A program made the translations under genes and the position numbers. Source: Halochromatium sp. (GTDB lineage: Bacteria; Pseudomonadota; Gammaproteobacteria; Chromatiales; Chromatiaceae). Taken from it: a DNA stretch of 64,000 nucleotides. Shown piece after piece: positions 19,706 through 27,837 of this stretch. A model generated the notes under the pieces. That model made no database searches. It had not been told where the DNA came from and saw only the letters and a program-made list of their open reading frames with translations. How positions within the stretch are numbered: the first letter of the stretch is position 1; each line of letters begins with the position of its first letter. Location: positions 62,001 to 126,000 of the forward strand of contig POWB01000011.1 in NCBI GenBank assembly GCA_010912705.1. Reading direction: 5' to 3'.

Positions 19706-20370
19706 AGGTCTTCTACTGCGTCCTCTCCCGCGACATCACGCTGGCCCTGCGCCGGCGCACCGACGTGCTGACGACGCTGTTCTTCTTCATCATCGTCGTC
19801 AGCCTGTTTCCGCTCGGCGTCGGCAGCGAGCGCGAGCAGTTGCGGATGCTCGGCCCGGGCGTGGTCTGGGTCGCTGCGCTGCTGGCCTCGATGCTGGCCT
19901 TGGAGCGGCTGTTCGCGGCCGACTACGATGACGGCACGCTAGAGCAGCTCTTGCTCACCGGCCAACCGCTGGCGCTGCTGGTGCTCGGCAAGGTCGTCGC
20001 GCACTGGCTCCTGACCGGCCTGCCCTTGGTGCTGATCGCACCCTTGGTAGCGATGCAATACCATCTGAGTGGCACCGCGGTCTGGGTGATGATGGCCGCC
20101 TTGGCCCTTGGCACCCCGGTGTTGAGCCTGATCGGCGCCATCGGCGCTGCACTGACGCTGGGGCTGCGTGGCGGCGGCATCCTGTTATCCTTGCTGATCC
20201 TGCCGCTCTATGTGCCGGTACTGGTCTATGGCGCTGGCGCGGTCTCGGTCAGCGCGATCGAAATCGCCGACACGCAACCCTATTTCTATCTGTTAAGCGC
20301 CTTCTTGATGGGCTCGGCCCTGCTTGCACCACTGGCCGCTGCGGCAGCGCTCCGCATCTCACTGGAGTAA
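19699..20370 (+). CDS. ccmB: Heme exporter membrane subunit CcmB
   Basis: The 223-residue integral membrane protein has about six hydrophobic segments and the family start MLKVFYCVLSRDITLALRRR, then FFFIIVVSLFPLGVG. The ATG at 19699 overlaps the end of ccmA, implying translational coupling. It pairs with CcmA in the ABC complex that frees holo-CcmE. A spacer of 114 bases separates it from ccmC. Confidence 0.93.
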   Translation: MLKVFYCVLSRDITLALRRRTDVLTTLFFFIIVVSLFPLGVGSEREQLRMLGPGVVWVAALLASMLALERLFAADYDDGTLEQLLLTGQPLALLVLGKVVAHWLLTGLPLVLIAPLVAMQYHLSGTAVWVMMAALALGTPVLSLIGAIGAALTLGLRGGGILLSLLILPLYVPVLVYGAGAVSVSAIEIADTQPYFYLLSAFLMGSALLAPLAAAAALRISLE

Positions 20371-20484
20371 ACAGAACAGATCGAACTTTTCGAGGTAAAG
20401 ATCGACTATTTCTTAGCTTCCAGCACCCAGCCGCCGAGCCTGGATCACTGATCCGCTGCTAGAATCAACCACCTTGCCACTATC

Positions 20485-21243
20485 ATGACGATCAACTGGT
20501 TCAAATTCGCCTCACCCGCCGCGTTCTACCCGATCGCGGGCCGCCTCATCCCTTGGTTCAGCGGTATCGCCCTTGCGCTGGTGCTGGTCGGCCTCTTCTG
20601 GGGCTTCTTCCTCACCGCCGATCAGCTCGGCGGCAGCAACCCGCAGAAAGAGTATTACCGGATCATTTACGTCCATGTGCCCGCAGCCTGGATGTCGATG
20701 TGGCTCTACCTGGTGCTCGCCGGCTGGTCGGCGATCGGCCTCGTGTTCAACACCCGCCTGAGCTTCATGATGGCTAAGGCGGTCGCCCCAACCGGCGCCA
20801 TCTTTACCTTCTTGGCACTCTGGACCGGCGCGCTTTGGGGCCGTCCGAGCTGGGGCACCTACTGGGACTGGGACCCGCGGCTGACCTCGGAGCTGCTCCT
20901 GTTCTTCCTCTATATCGGCTACATCGCGCTGCATTCGGCGATCGACGACACCCGACGCGCCGACCGTGCCGCCGCGCTCTTGGCCATCGTTGGCCTCGTC
21001 ATGGTTCCGGTAATCTTCCTCTCCATCAACTGCCCTGACCCGAATCAGTGCGCGTCGCTGCATCAGCGCTCCGATCCGGGCAGTATCCATCTGAGCATCC
21101 TGATACCGATGTTGACCATGACCCTCGGACTCTGGTCCTATTCGTTCGCCGCGGTATTCGCGCGTCTGCGCACCATCATCCTGACGCGTGAGTCAGACAA
21201 TGCCTGGGTGCGCGATGTCATCGCTCAGGAGACGACCGCATGA
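20485..21243 (+). CDS. ccmC: Heme delivery protein CcmC
   Basis: The 252-residue membrane protein has six predicted transmembrane segments and the tryptophan-rich heme-handling motif WGTYWDWDPRLTSEL of the WWD family, flanked by conserved His residues (YVHVPAAW, LHSAI). It places heme on CcmE. The last codons overlap the ccmD start (ATGA). Confidence 0.95.
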   Translation: MTINWFKFASPAAFYPIAGRLIPWFSGIALALVLVGLFWGFFLTADQLGGSNPQKEYYRIIYVHVPAAWMSMWLYLVLAGWSAIGLVFNTRLSFMMAKAVAPTGAIFTFLALWTGALWGRPSWGTYWDWDPRLTSELLLFFLYIGYIALHSAIDDTRRADRAAALLAIVGLVMVPVIFLSINCPDPNQCASLHQRSDPGSIHLSILIPMLTMTLGLWSYSFAAVFARLRTIILTRESDNAWVRDVIAQETTA

Positions 21244-21452
21244 TGGAGTTTTTCAGCCAGGGCGGCTACGCCGGTTATGTCTGGGGCGCGTTCGGCATGA
21301 CCTTTGGGCTGCTGCTGATCGAAGTGCTGCAACTGCGCAGCAGCCGCAAGACCACGCTCACCCGCATTCGACGGCTGCTACGCCTGCGTGCGCCCCGGCA
21401 AGACAGCGCCGGAGCCGCCCCCCAGCGGGGAACCTCTGGACCAACATCCTGA
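21240..21452 (+). CDS. ccmD: Heme exporter accessory protein CcmD
   Basis: The 70-residue protein has one membrane span after GGYAGYVWGAFGMTF and a basic cytoplasmic tail (RSSRKTTLTRIRR), typical of CcmD, which helps release holo-CcmE from CcmABC. The start overlaps the ccmC stop. Confidence 0.88.
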   Translation: MMEFFSQGGYAGYVWGAFGMTFGLLLIEVLQLRSSRKTTLTRIRRLLRLRAPRQDSAGAAPQRGTSGPTS

Positions 21453-21541
21453 TCCTATAGGGGCCGGCTCAACCGAGATCATCGACCTAGATCATCGACC
21501 CGAATCAGCCGCCCGATCGATTGCCACGCGGAGTGCTCATC

Positions 21542-22021
21542 ATGAAAGCAAGACAAAAACGATTGGTTCTCGTCGGCCTTGCGCTGGTCGGCGTCGCCGG
21601 CGCCACGACGCTCGCGCTCAGCGCCTTGCAGAGCAATATCTCGTATTTCTTTAGCCCAAGCCAGGTCATGGCCAGTGAGCACCCGACCGACGCGGTGTTT
21701 CGGGTGGGCGGCCTGGTGGTCAAAGACACCCTGGCCCGCCAAGAGGATGGCCTGACCGTCCACTTCGAGGTCACCGACAACGCCGCGGTGGTCCCGGTCA
21801 GCTATACCGGCATCCTGCCGGACCTGTTTAGCGAAGGCCAAGGTGTGGTCGCCAAGGGCCGCATCGGCGATGACGGGGTCTTCTACGCCGAAGAGGTCTT
21901 GGCCAAGCATGATGAATCCTACATGCCGCCCGAGGTTGCCGACACGCTGCAGACCGCCCATGTCGACGGCATCGTCGAACAGACCACCGGGACCGAGCCC
22001 CCCAGGAGTATGACCCAGTGA
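21542..22021 (+). CDS. ccmE: Periplasmic heme chaperone CcmE
   Basis: The 159-residue protein has an N-terminal membrane anchor (about 8-28) and an OB-fold periplasmic domain. The heme-binding motif HDESYMPPE supplies His123, which binds heme covalently, and Tyr127. The ATG at 21542 is supported by a ggag site. Its stop overlaps the GTG start of ccmF. Confidence 0.95.
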   Translation: MKARQKRLVLVGLALVGVAGATTLALSALQSNISYFFSPSQVMASEHPTDAVFRVGGLVVKDTLARQEDGLTVHFEVTDNAAVVPVSYTGILPDLFSEGQGVVAKGRIGDDGVFYAEEVLAKHDESYMPPEVADTLQTAHVDGIVEQTTGTEPPRSMTQ

Positions 22022-24006
22022 TCCCAGAGCTTGGACACCTCGCGCTCATCTTTGCGCTGATCCTCGCCACCGCCCAGGCGGCGATGCCGCTGGCCGGCTC
22101 GCTGACCGGTCATCGGCCTTGGATGACGATGGCGCGGCCGCTGGCCTATGGGCAGTTTGTCTTCGTCGCCATCGCCTTCGTCGCCTTAGTCGAGGCCTTT
22201 CTCACCAGCGACTTTTCGGTCCTCTACGTCGCCCAGAACTCGAACTCGCTACTGCCGGGAATCTACAAGGTCTCCGCAGTCTGGGGCGGGCACGAAGGCT
22301 CCCTCTTGCTCTGGGCACTGATGATGGCCGGCTGGGGCGCCGCCGTTGCCGCCTTCAGCCGCAACCTGCCGCTGCCCGTGGTTGCGCGCGTGATCAGCGT
22401 CATGGGCATGGTCGCGATCGGCTTCTTGCTCTTCATGCTGCTCACATCCAATCCCTTCGAGCGCCTGTTTCCGGTGCCACCGGAAGGGCGTGACCTGAAC
22501 CCGCTGTTGCAGGATTTTGGCCTCGCGATCCATCCGCCGATGCTCTACATGGGCTATGTCGGCTTCTCGGTCGCCTTTGCCTTTGCCATTGCAGCGCTGA
22601 TCGGCGGCAAGCTCGATGCCGCTTGGGCACGCTGGTCGCGGCCTTGGACCACAGTCGCCTGGGTCTTCCTGACCATCGGCATCGCGCTCGGCTCCTGGTG
22701 GGCCTACTACGAGCTTGGCTGGGGTGGCTGGTGGTTCTGGGACCCGGTCGAGAATGCCTCGCTGATGCCCTGGCTGGTCGGCACCGCACTGATCCATTCG
22801 CTCGCCGTCACCGAAAAGCGCGCCGCGTTCAAGAGCTGGACCGTGCTCTTGGCCATCTCGGCCTTCTCGCTCAGCCTGCTCGGCACCTTCCTGGTTCGCT
22901 CAGGCGTGCTGACCTCGGTGCATGCCTTCGCCACCGATCCTGAGCGCGGGTTGTTCATCCTGATCTTCCTCTGCATTGTCATCGGCGGCTCGCTGGCGCT
23001 CTATGCCTGGCGGGCACCGGAGGTCTCCGAGGGCGGGCGCTTCGACCTACTCTCGCGTGAGAGTGCATTGCTGCTAAACAACCTGCTGTTCGTTGCCTTC
23101 ACCGTGCTGGTGCTATTCGGTACCCTGGCCCCCCTGATCTATGAGGCCTTCAATCTCGGCAAGATCTCGGTTGGCTTCCCCTGGTTCAACAAGATGTTCC
23201 TGGCGCTGGCACCCTTCCTCGCCCTGCTGCTCGGCATCGGCCCGGCAACCCGCTGGAAGAGCGATCAGCCCTGGCGTCTGACCAAACTGCTCTGGCTGGC
23301 CTTTGCGCTCAGTATCGGCGTGCTGGTACTGACCTCGATGTCTGCCGTCAGCGGCGATGACCTCTGGGTACCGATTGGGATCGCCTTGGCAGCCTGGCTA
23401 CTCTTCTCGCATCTCACCATCGTTCGCGATCGCCTCAAGCATAAGCAGCAGGGCTGGCGACAGGCTATGGTCGCCGACTTCAGCGGCAATGGTCGTAGCT
23501 TCTACGGCATGGTCGTCGCCCATCTGGGCGTGGCGATGTTCATCGTCGGCGTCACCATGGTCTCGAACCATCAGATCGAGAAGGATCTCCGCATGTCGCC
23601 CGGCGACAGCCACGAGATGGCCGGCTATCGCTTCGAGTTCTTGGGCGCGCAGAAGGTCAACGGCCCGAACTATCGCGCCGACCAAGGGCATTTCCTGGTC
23701 TATCGCGGCGAGCGGCAGATCGCTGAACTCTTCCCTGAGAAGCGCTCCTACCTAGGAGGTGGCATGCCGATGACCGAGGCCGCGATCGACGCCGGCTTCT
23801 TCCGCGACGTCTATGTCTCGCTTGGCGAGGCAGTCGGCGGCGGTGACTGGGCGCTGCGGCTCTACTACAAACCTTACGTGCGCTGGATCTGGCTCGGCGC
23901 GGCACTCATGGCCCTCGGTGGCGCCATTGCCGTCTCCGACCGTCGTTATCGCACGGCCCGCGCCCGCAGCACCGCGCCAGCGGGCGCTGTTGGCGCCAAG
24001 GCCTAG
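22018..24006 (+). CDS. ccmF: Heme lyase subunit CcmF
   Basis: The 662-residue polytopic membrane protein has the WWD heme motif within WGGWWFWDPVENASLMPW and multiple hydrophobic segments along its length. A large periplasmic loop lies near the C-terminus. It attaches heme to apocytochrome c with CcmH and CcmI. The GTG start overlaps the ccmE stop (GTGA), showing coupling. Confidence 0.95.
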   Translation: MIPELGHLALIFALILATAQAAMPLAGSLTGHRPWMTMARPLAYGQFVFVAIAFVALVEAFLTSDFSVLYVAQNSNSLLPGIYKVSAVWGGHEGSLLLWALMMAGWGAAVAAFSRNLPLPVVARVISVMGMVAIGFLLFMLLTSNPFERLFPVPPEGRDLNPLLQDFGLAIHPPMLYMGYVGFSVAFAFAIAALIGGKLDAAWARWSRPWTTVAWVFLTIGIALGSWWAYYELGWGGWWFWDPVENASLMPWLVGTALIHSLAVTEKRAAFKSWTVLLAISAFSLSLLGTFLVRSGVLTSVHAFATDPERGLFILIFLCIVIGGSLALYAWRAPEVSEGGRFDLLSRESALLLNNLLFVAFTVLVLFGTLAPLIYEAFNLGKISVGFPWFNKMFLALAPFLALLLGIGPATRWKSDQPWRLTKLLWLAFALSIGVLVLTSMSAVSGDDLWVPIGIALAAWLLFSHLTIVRDRLKHKQQGWRQAMVADFSGNGRSFYGMVVAHLGVAMFIVGVTMVSNHQIEKDLRMSPGDSHEMAGYRFEFLGAQKVNGPNYRADQGHFLVYRGERQIAELFPEKRSYLGGGMPMTEAAIDAGFFRDVYVSLGEAVGGGDWALRLYYKPYVRWIWLGAALMALGGAIAVSDRRYRTARARSTAPAGAVGAKA

Positions 24007-24021
24007 CAGGAGCAACGCAGT

Positions 24022-24564
24022 ATGTCGAAATCGGTTCGTTTCCTGATCCCGCTGATCATCTTCGGCGCCTTGGTCATCCTGTTGGTGATCGGGCTCGGCA
24101 AGGATCCGAGTAAGGTGCCCTCGCCCTTGATCGGAAAACATGTTCCTGTGTTCAGCCTGCCAGAGCTGACTGATCCCAGCCGCAGTGTCAGCAACGAGGA
24201 TCTCAAGGGACAGATCTCGCTGGTCAACGTCTGGGCCTCCTGGTGCGGCTCCTGCCGCCAGGAGCATCAGGCGCTGATGGCCTTATCGAAAGAGACCGAC
24301 TTCCAGGTCGTCGGCCTCAATTGGAAGGATGCTGCACAAGATGCGCTCGCCGTGCTGCGCATGACCGGTAACCCTTATGCGATGGTCGGCTACGACCCGG
24401 ATAACAAGGTTGGCCTGCACTGGGGCGTCTATGGCGCCCCGGAGACCTTCGTCGTCGATCAGGCGGGCATCATTCGCTACAAGCACATCGGCCCCATCGA
24501 TCGCAAGGTCTGGGAAGAGACCCTGCAACCGCTGGTCGCTCAGCTCAAGGCGGAAGGCGCCTGA
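24022..24564 (+). CDS. ccmG: Thiol:disulfide interchange protein CcmG/DsbE
   Basis: The 180-residue protein has a membrane anchor (about 7-26) and a periplasmic thioredoxin fold with redox motif WCGSC (Cys75, Cys78). It also has the GVYGAPETFVVD segment characteristic of DsbE. It keeps the apocytochrome CXXCH cysteines reduced. A aggagc site precedes the ATG, and the stop overlaps ccmH by one base. Confidence 0.94.
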   Translation: MSKSVRFLIPLIIFGALVILLVIGLGKDPSKVPSPLIGKHVPVFSLPELTDPSRSVSNEDLKGQISLVNVWASWCGSCRQEHQALMALSKETDFQVVGLNWKDAAQDALAVLRMTGNPYAMVGYDPDNKVGLHWGVYGAPETFVVDQAGIIRYKHIGPIDRKVWEETLQPLVAQLKAEGA

Positions 24565-25118
24565 TGCCCCCAGCGCTCAACCTGTACCCGCTGCTCAAGA
24601 TGGACCCACTGATCAAGATGTCTTGCATGATCAAATCACTCCTGCTTGGCGCGCTGCTGCTCCTCGGCAGTGGCTCAGTCAGCGCCTATACGCTGGAAGA
24701 ATTCCAGTTCGACAGCCCCGAGCAGCAGACCGAGTTCCGCGAGCTGATCGCCAAGCTGCGCTGCCTGGTGTGCCAAAACGAGTCTCTGGCCGGCTCCCAG
24801 GCTGAGCTAGCGCAAGACCTGCGCAACGAGGTCTATCGGATGATGCGCGCCGGCCAATCGCAAGACGAGATCCTCGACTTCCTGGTCGAGCGTTACGGCG
24901 ATTTCGTGCTCTATGATCCGCCGTTGAAGCCATCGACCTACCTACTCTGGTTTGGCCCCTTCGTGCTGATTGGGATCGCTGGCTTCGTCGTCGTGCGCAC
25001 CATCCTCTCCAAGAAGCGCGCCGCCGATGAACCTATCTCAGCGTCCGAGCAGGAGCGTCTTCAGGCCCTGCTCGACAACAGCCCCGATAGCCCCTCTTCC
25101 AGCTCTCGATCGACCTAG
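24564..25118 (+). CDS. ccmH: Cytochrome c maturation thioredox protein CcmH
   Basis: The 184-residue protein carries the LRCLVCQNES motif (Cys67, Cys70) of the CcmH/CcmL family and a C-terminal membrane anchor (about 128-146). A signal peptide is best read from the internal ATG at 24627 (MIKSLLLGALLLLG). The ATG at 24564 overlaps the ccmG stop and could be the coupled start. The short Ser-rich tail looks unstructured. Confidence 0.93.
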   Translation: MPPALNLYPLLKMDPLIKMSCMIKSLLLGALLLLGSGSVSAYTLEEFQFDSPEQQTEFRELIAKLRCLVCQNESLAGSQAELAQDLRNEVYRMMRAGQSQDEILDFLVERYGDFVLYDPPLKPSTYLLWFGPFVLIGIAGFVVVRTILSKKRAADEPISASEQERLQALLDNSPDSPSSSSRST

Positions 25119-25136
25119 CCCGCACGCCATCTGATC

Positions 25137-26714
25137 ATGACCATCTTCTGGATACTCGCTGCTGGACTAGCCGGCCTGGCGGTCCTCTTCGCCGTTGCCC
25201 CCCTGCTCACGCCCGCACAACCAGCTCAGGATGGAGCGGACGCGGACGACACCGAGGCCGAGCAGGCCCTCCTGAACCTCGAGCTGTTCAAGCAGCAGCT
25301 CGCCGAGCTGGACGCCGATCTCAGCAGCGGCAAGCTCGATCAAACCCTCTATGAGTCTGCACGGCGCGACCTCGAGCGCGAGCTTCTGCACGACCTCGGC
25401 GATCGCGATCCGCTCACGGCGGCCCGTGGCATCGACGCCAAGCAGCGCCGCTACCGGCTGCCCGGACCACGCCTGACCGCGCTGGCGTTGGTGCTGGTGG
25501 TCCCCCTCGCTGCTTGGGCGCTCTATGGCCTGATCGGCAGCCAGGCGATCATCCCGCAGTTGGAGCAGCTTGCGGCCAGCGGCGGCGCGGGCGGCAGCGG
25601 TGCCCACGGCGGCGGTCAGGCCGAGCTGCCACCGCTCGAAGAGCTGGTCGCGAGGCTCGAGCAGCGGCTCGAGCAAGCGCCGGGCGACGCCGAGGGCTGG
25701 ATGATGCTCGGGCGCACCTACTTCGCCACCGGTGATCGCGAACGAGCACAATCGGCACTGGCTCAGGCCTACAAGCTCCTGCCCACCGATCCACTGATCG
25801 TACTGGCCTACGCCGAATCGATTGCGACCAACAACGACAACCAGCTCGAGGGACGGCCAGCCGAACTGATCTCAGAGGCGCTGGCGCTCGAGCCCAACAA
25901 CGCCACCGCGCGCTGGCTGGCGGCGATGGTCGCCTTCCAACGCGGGCAATTCCAGTCTGCCGCCACCACCTGGCGCAAGCTGCTCGAGCAGGTCGACCCC
26001 GAGAGCGAAGATGCCACCGAGCTGCGCAGCCTGATCAGCGAGGCCGAGCAGCGCGCTGGCTTACCTGATGAGGCACAGCAGATCGCTCAAGCGGGGATGG
26101 CCTCAGCACCAGCGACGGCTTCAACAGCAACGGCTTCAGCCGAAGCAACCGGAGGCAGCGCCAGCGACGACGCCTCCCAGAGATCACCAAGGCAAGCAAG
26201 CTCCGGCGATGAAGCATCCCAAGGATCATCAGCACAAGTGCACAGCGATCCGGGCAAGGATCCGGGCTCATCCAGTGGCCCAGCAACGAGCAGCCGGCCC
26301 TCGGCAACGGCATCTGCCGGAGCGGATGCTCAAGATAGGCCGATGGATACGCCGGCTGAAGCAACCCAGTCGGGCGTACAAGTCAGCGTCGCCTTGGCCA
26401 CCGAGCTCAACGGCCGGCTGCCGCCCAACACCCCGGTGTTCATCTATGCCAAGGCCGCCGCCGGCCCGCCGATGCCGCTCGCGGTGCAGCGCGCAACCCT
26501 CGGCGACCTGCCCGTGCAGGTCCGGCTCGATGACAGCATGGCGATGATGCCGGCCATGCAGCTCTCCAACTTCCCGCAGATCATCGTCGGTGCCCGCGTC
26601 TCGCCATCCGGTCAAGCCATGCCCCGCCCCGGCGACCTGCAGGGTGAGACCGGTCCCATCGAGAGCACGGTGATCAACCCGGTTCAGGTCCGCATCGACC
26701 AGGTACTGCGCTAG
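25137..26714 (+). CDS. ccmI: Apocytochrome c chaperone CcmI (CycH)
   Basis: The 525-residue protein has two N-terminal membrane segments (about 3-20 and 112-132) and a TPR region (about 165-310, WMMLGRTYFATGDRERAQ). After these comes a Ser/Ala/Gln/Asp-rich linker (about 320-410) and a C-terminal beta domain with VSVALATEL. CcmI brings apocytochrome c to the CcmFH lyase. It is the last gene of the operon and is followed by a hairpin at 26721. Confidence 0.92.
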   Translation: MTIFWILAAGLAGLAVLFAVAPLLTPAQPAQDGADADDTEAEQALLNLELFKQQLAELDADLSSGKLDQTLYESARRDLERELLHDLGDRDPLTAARGIDAKQRRYRLPGPRLTALALVLVVPLAAWALYGLIGSQAIIPQLEQLAASGGAGGSGAHGGGQAELPPLEELVARLEQRLEQAPGDAEGWMMLGRTYFATGDRERAQSALAQAYKLLPTDPLIVLAYAESIATNNDNQLEGRPAELISEALALEPNNATARWLAAMVAFQRGQFQSAATTWRKLLEQVDPESEDATELRSLISEAEQRAGLPDEAQQIAQAGMASAPATASTATASAEATGGSASDDASQRSPRQASSGDEASQGSSAQVHSDPGKDPGSSSGPATSSRPSATASAGADAQDRPMDTPAEATQSGVQVSVALATELNGRLPPNTPVFIYAKAAAGPPMPLAVQRATLGDLPVQVRLDDSMAMMPAMQLSNFPQIIVGARVSPSGQAMPRPGDLQGETGPIESTVINPVQVRIDQVLR

Positions 26715-26720
26715 AGCAAG

Positions 26721-26771
26721 CTGGGGGCTGACGGATGTCCGGCCCAACTGATCGCTCCTCGTCAGCCCCAG
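26721..26771 (+). terminator. Stem-loop after the ccm operon
   Basis: The arms ctgggggctgacg (26721-26733) and cgtcagccccag (26760-26771) pair with one bulged G, six bases after the ccmI stop. No T-run follows, so this may be a 3'-end stabiliser or a factor-dependent end rather than a classic intrinsic terminator. Confidence 0.6.
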
Positions 26772-26871
26772 TTGCCTAGCACCAGCTACCTCGATTCAAC
26801 CCACCCAGCGCATAGGCTTGCCCTCGCAGACCGCATATACTACTGTCATTTTCAATGTGGCGGCCCTAACC

Positions 26872-27795
26872 ATGCCCGAGCTTCCAGCGGTTAAACTCCT
26901 CATCGTCGATGATGATCCCGCCACCGTCGAGCTGATTGCTGAACTCTTTCGAGATCAGTACGAGACCCTGTTTGCGCTCTCCGGTGAGAAGGCCTTGGAG
27001 ATCGCGGCAACGGCTGTTCCCGACCTCATCCTGCTTGATCTGATGCTGCCAGGCTTGGACGGCTTCGCGGTCTGCGCGCAACTCAAGGCCGACCCATTGA
27101 CCAGCGCCATCCCGGTGCTCTTCATCACCGGGCGCGCCGATAGCATCACCGAGACGCGGGCGCTTGAGCTAGGTGCAATGGACTACATCACCAAGCCGAT
27201 CAACCCGCTGGTACTGAAGATTCGGGTACGCAATCAGATCGAGCTGAAGCAAGCCCGCGATCGGCTTGCCAAGCTGGCCACAACCGATGGTCTGACCGGG
27301 ATCGCCAATCGGCGCCGGTTCGATGAGATCCTCGCGCAGGAGCATGCCCGCCACGCCCGCACAGGCACTCAGCTCGGGCTGATCATGCTCGACATCGACC
27401 ACTTCAAGGCCTACAACGACACCTATGGCCATGTGCTCGGAGATGACTGCCTCTGTGCGGTGGCGCAGGTGCTCGAGCACAGTTTGAGGCGCAATACGGA
27501 TCTGGTCGCCCGCTATGGTGGCGAGGAATTCGCCTGCATCCTGGTCGACGGGCCACCCGCGCAGGGCGCACTCACACTTGCTGAGGAGTTGCGCAGGCAG
27601 GTCGCGGACCTGGCCGTGCCCCATAAATCCTCGCCAACCGCTGAGTATGTGACCATTAGCCTCGGCATCATCACCGCCTGCTGTAATCAGAGCACGAGCG
27701 CCTCGCTCCTGATCAAGCAGGCCGACGAGCAGCTCTATCGGGCCAAAAACAGCGGCCGCAATCGCAGCTGCTTAGTCCAAGATCTGAACTGTTGA
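26872..27795 (+). CDS. Response regulator with GGDEF output (PleD/WspR-like)
   Basis: The 307-residue protein has a receiver domain (about 8-125) with acidic pocket DDD at 13-15, phospho-acceptor Asp56 (LLDLMLPG) and the conserved KP near 109. Then comes a GGDEF domain with GGEEF at about 216 and an RxxD inhibitory site (RNTD) five residues before it. Phosphorylation should switch cyclic di-GMP synthesis. It is directly upstream of a large hybrid kinase gene, its probable partner. The ATG at 26872 is chosen because it sits just before the receiver domain. Confidence 0.9.
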   Translation: MPELPAVKLLIVDDDPATVELIAELFRDQYETLFALSGEKALEIAATAVPDLILLDLMLPGLDGFAVCAQLKADPLTSAIPVLFITGRADSITETRALELGAMDYITKPINPLVLKIRVRNQIELKQARDRLAKLATTDGLTGIANRRRFDEILAQEHARHARTGTQLGLIMLDIDHFKAYNDTYGHVLGDDCLCAVAQVLEHSLRRNTDLVARYGGEEFACILVDGPPAQGALTLAEELRRQVADLAVPHKSSPTAEYVTISLGIITACCNQSTSASLLIKQADEQLYRAKNSGRNRSCLVQDLNC

Positions 27796-27837
27796 TCGCG
27801 GTGGAGCCAAGAACGCTAACCTCCGTCCGATGCCGCC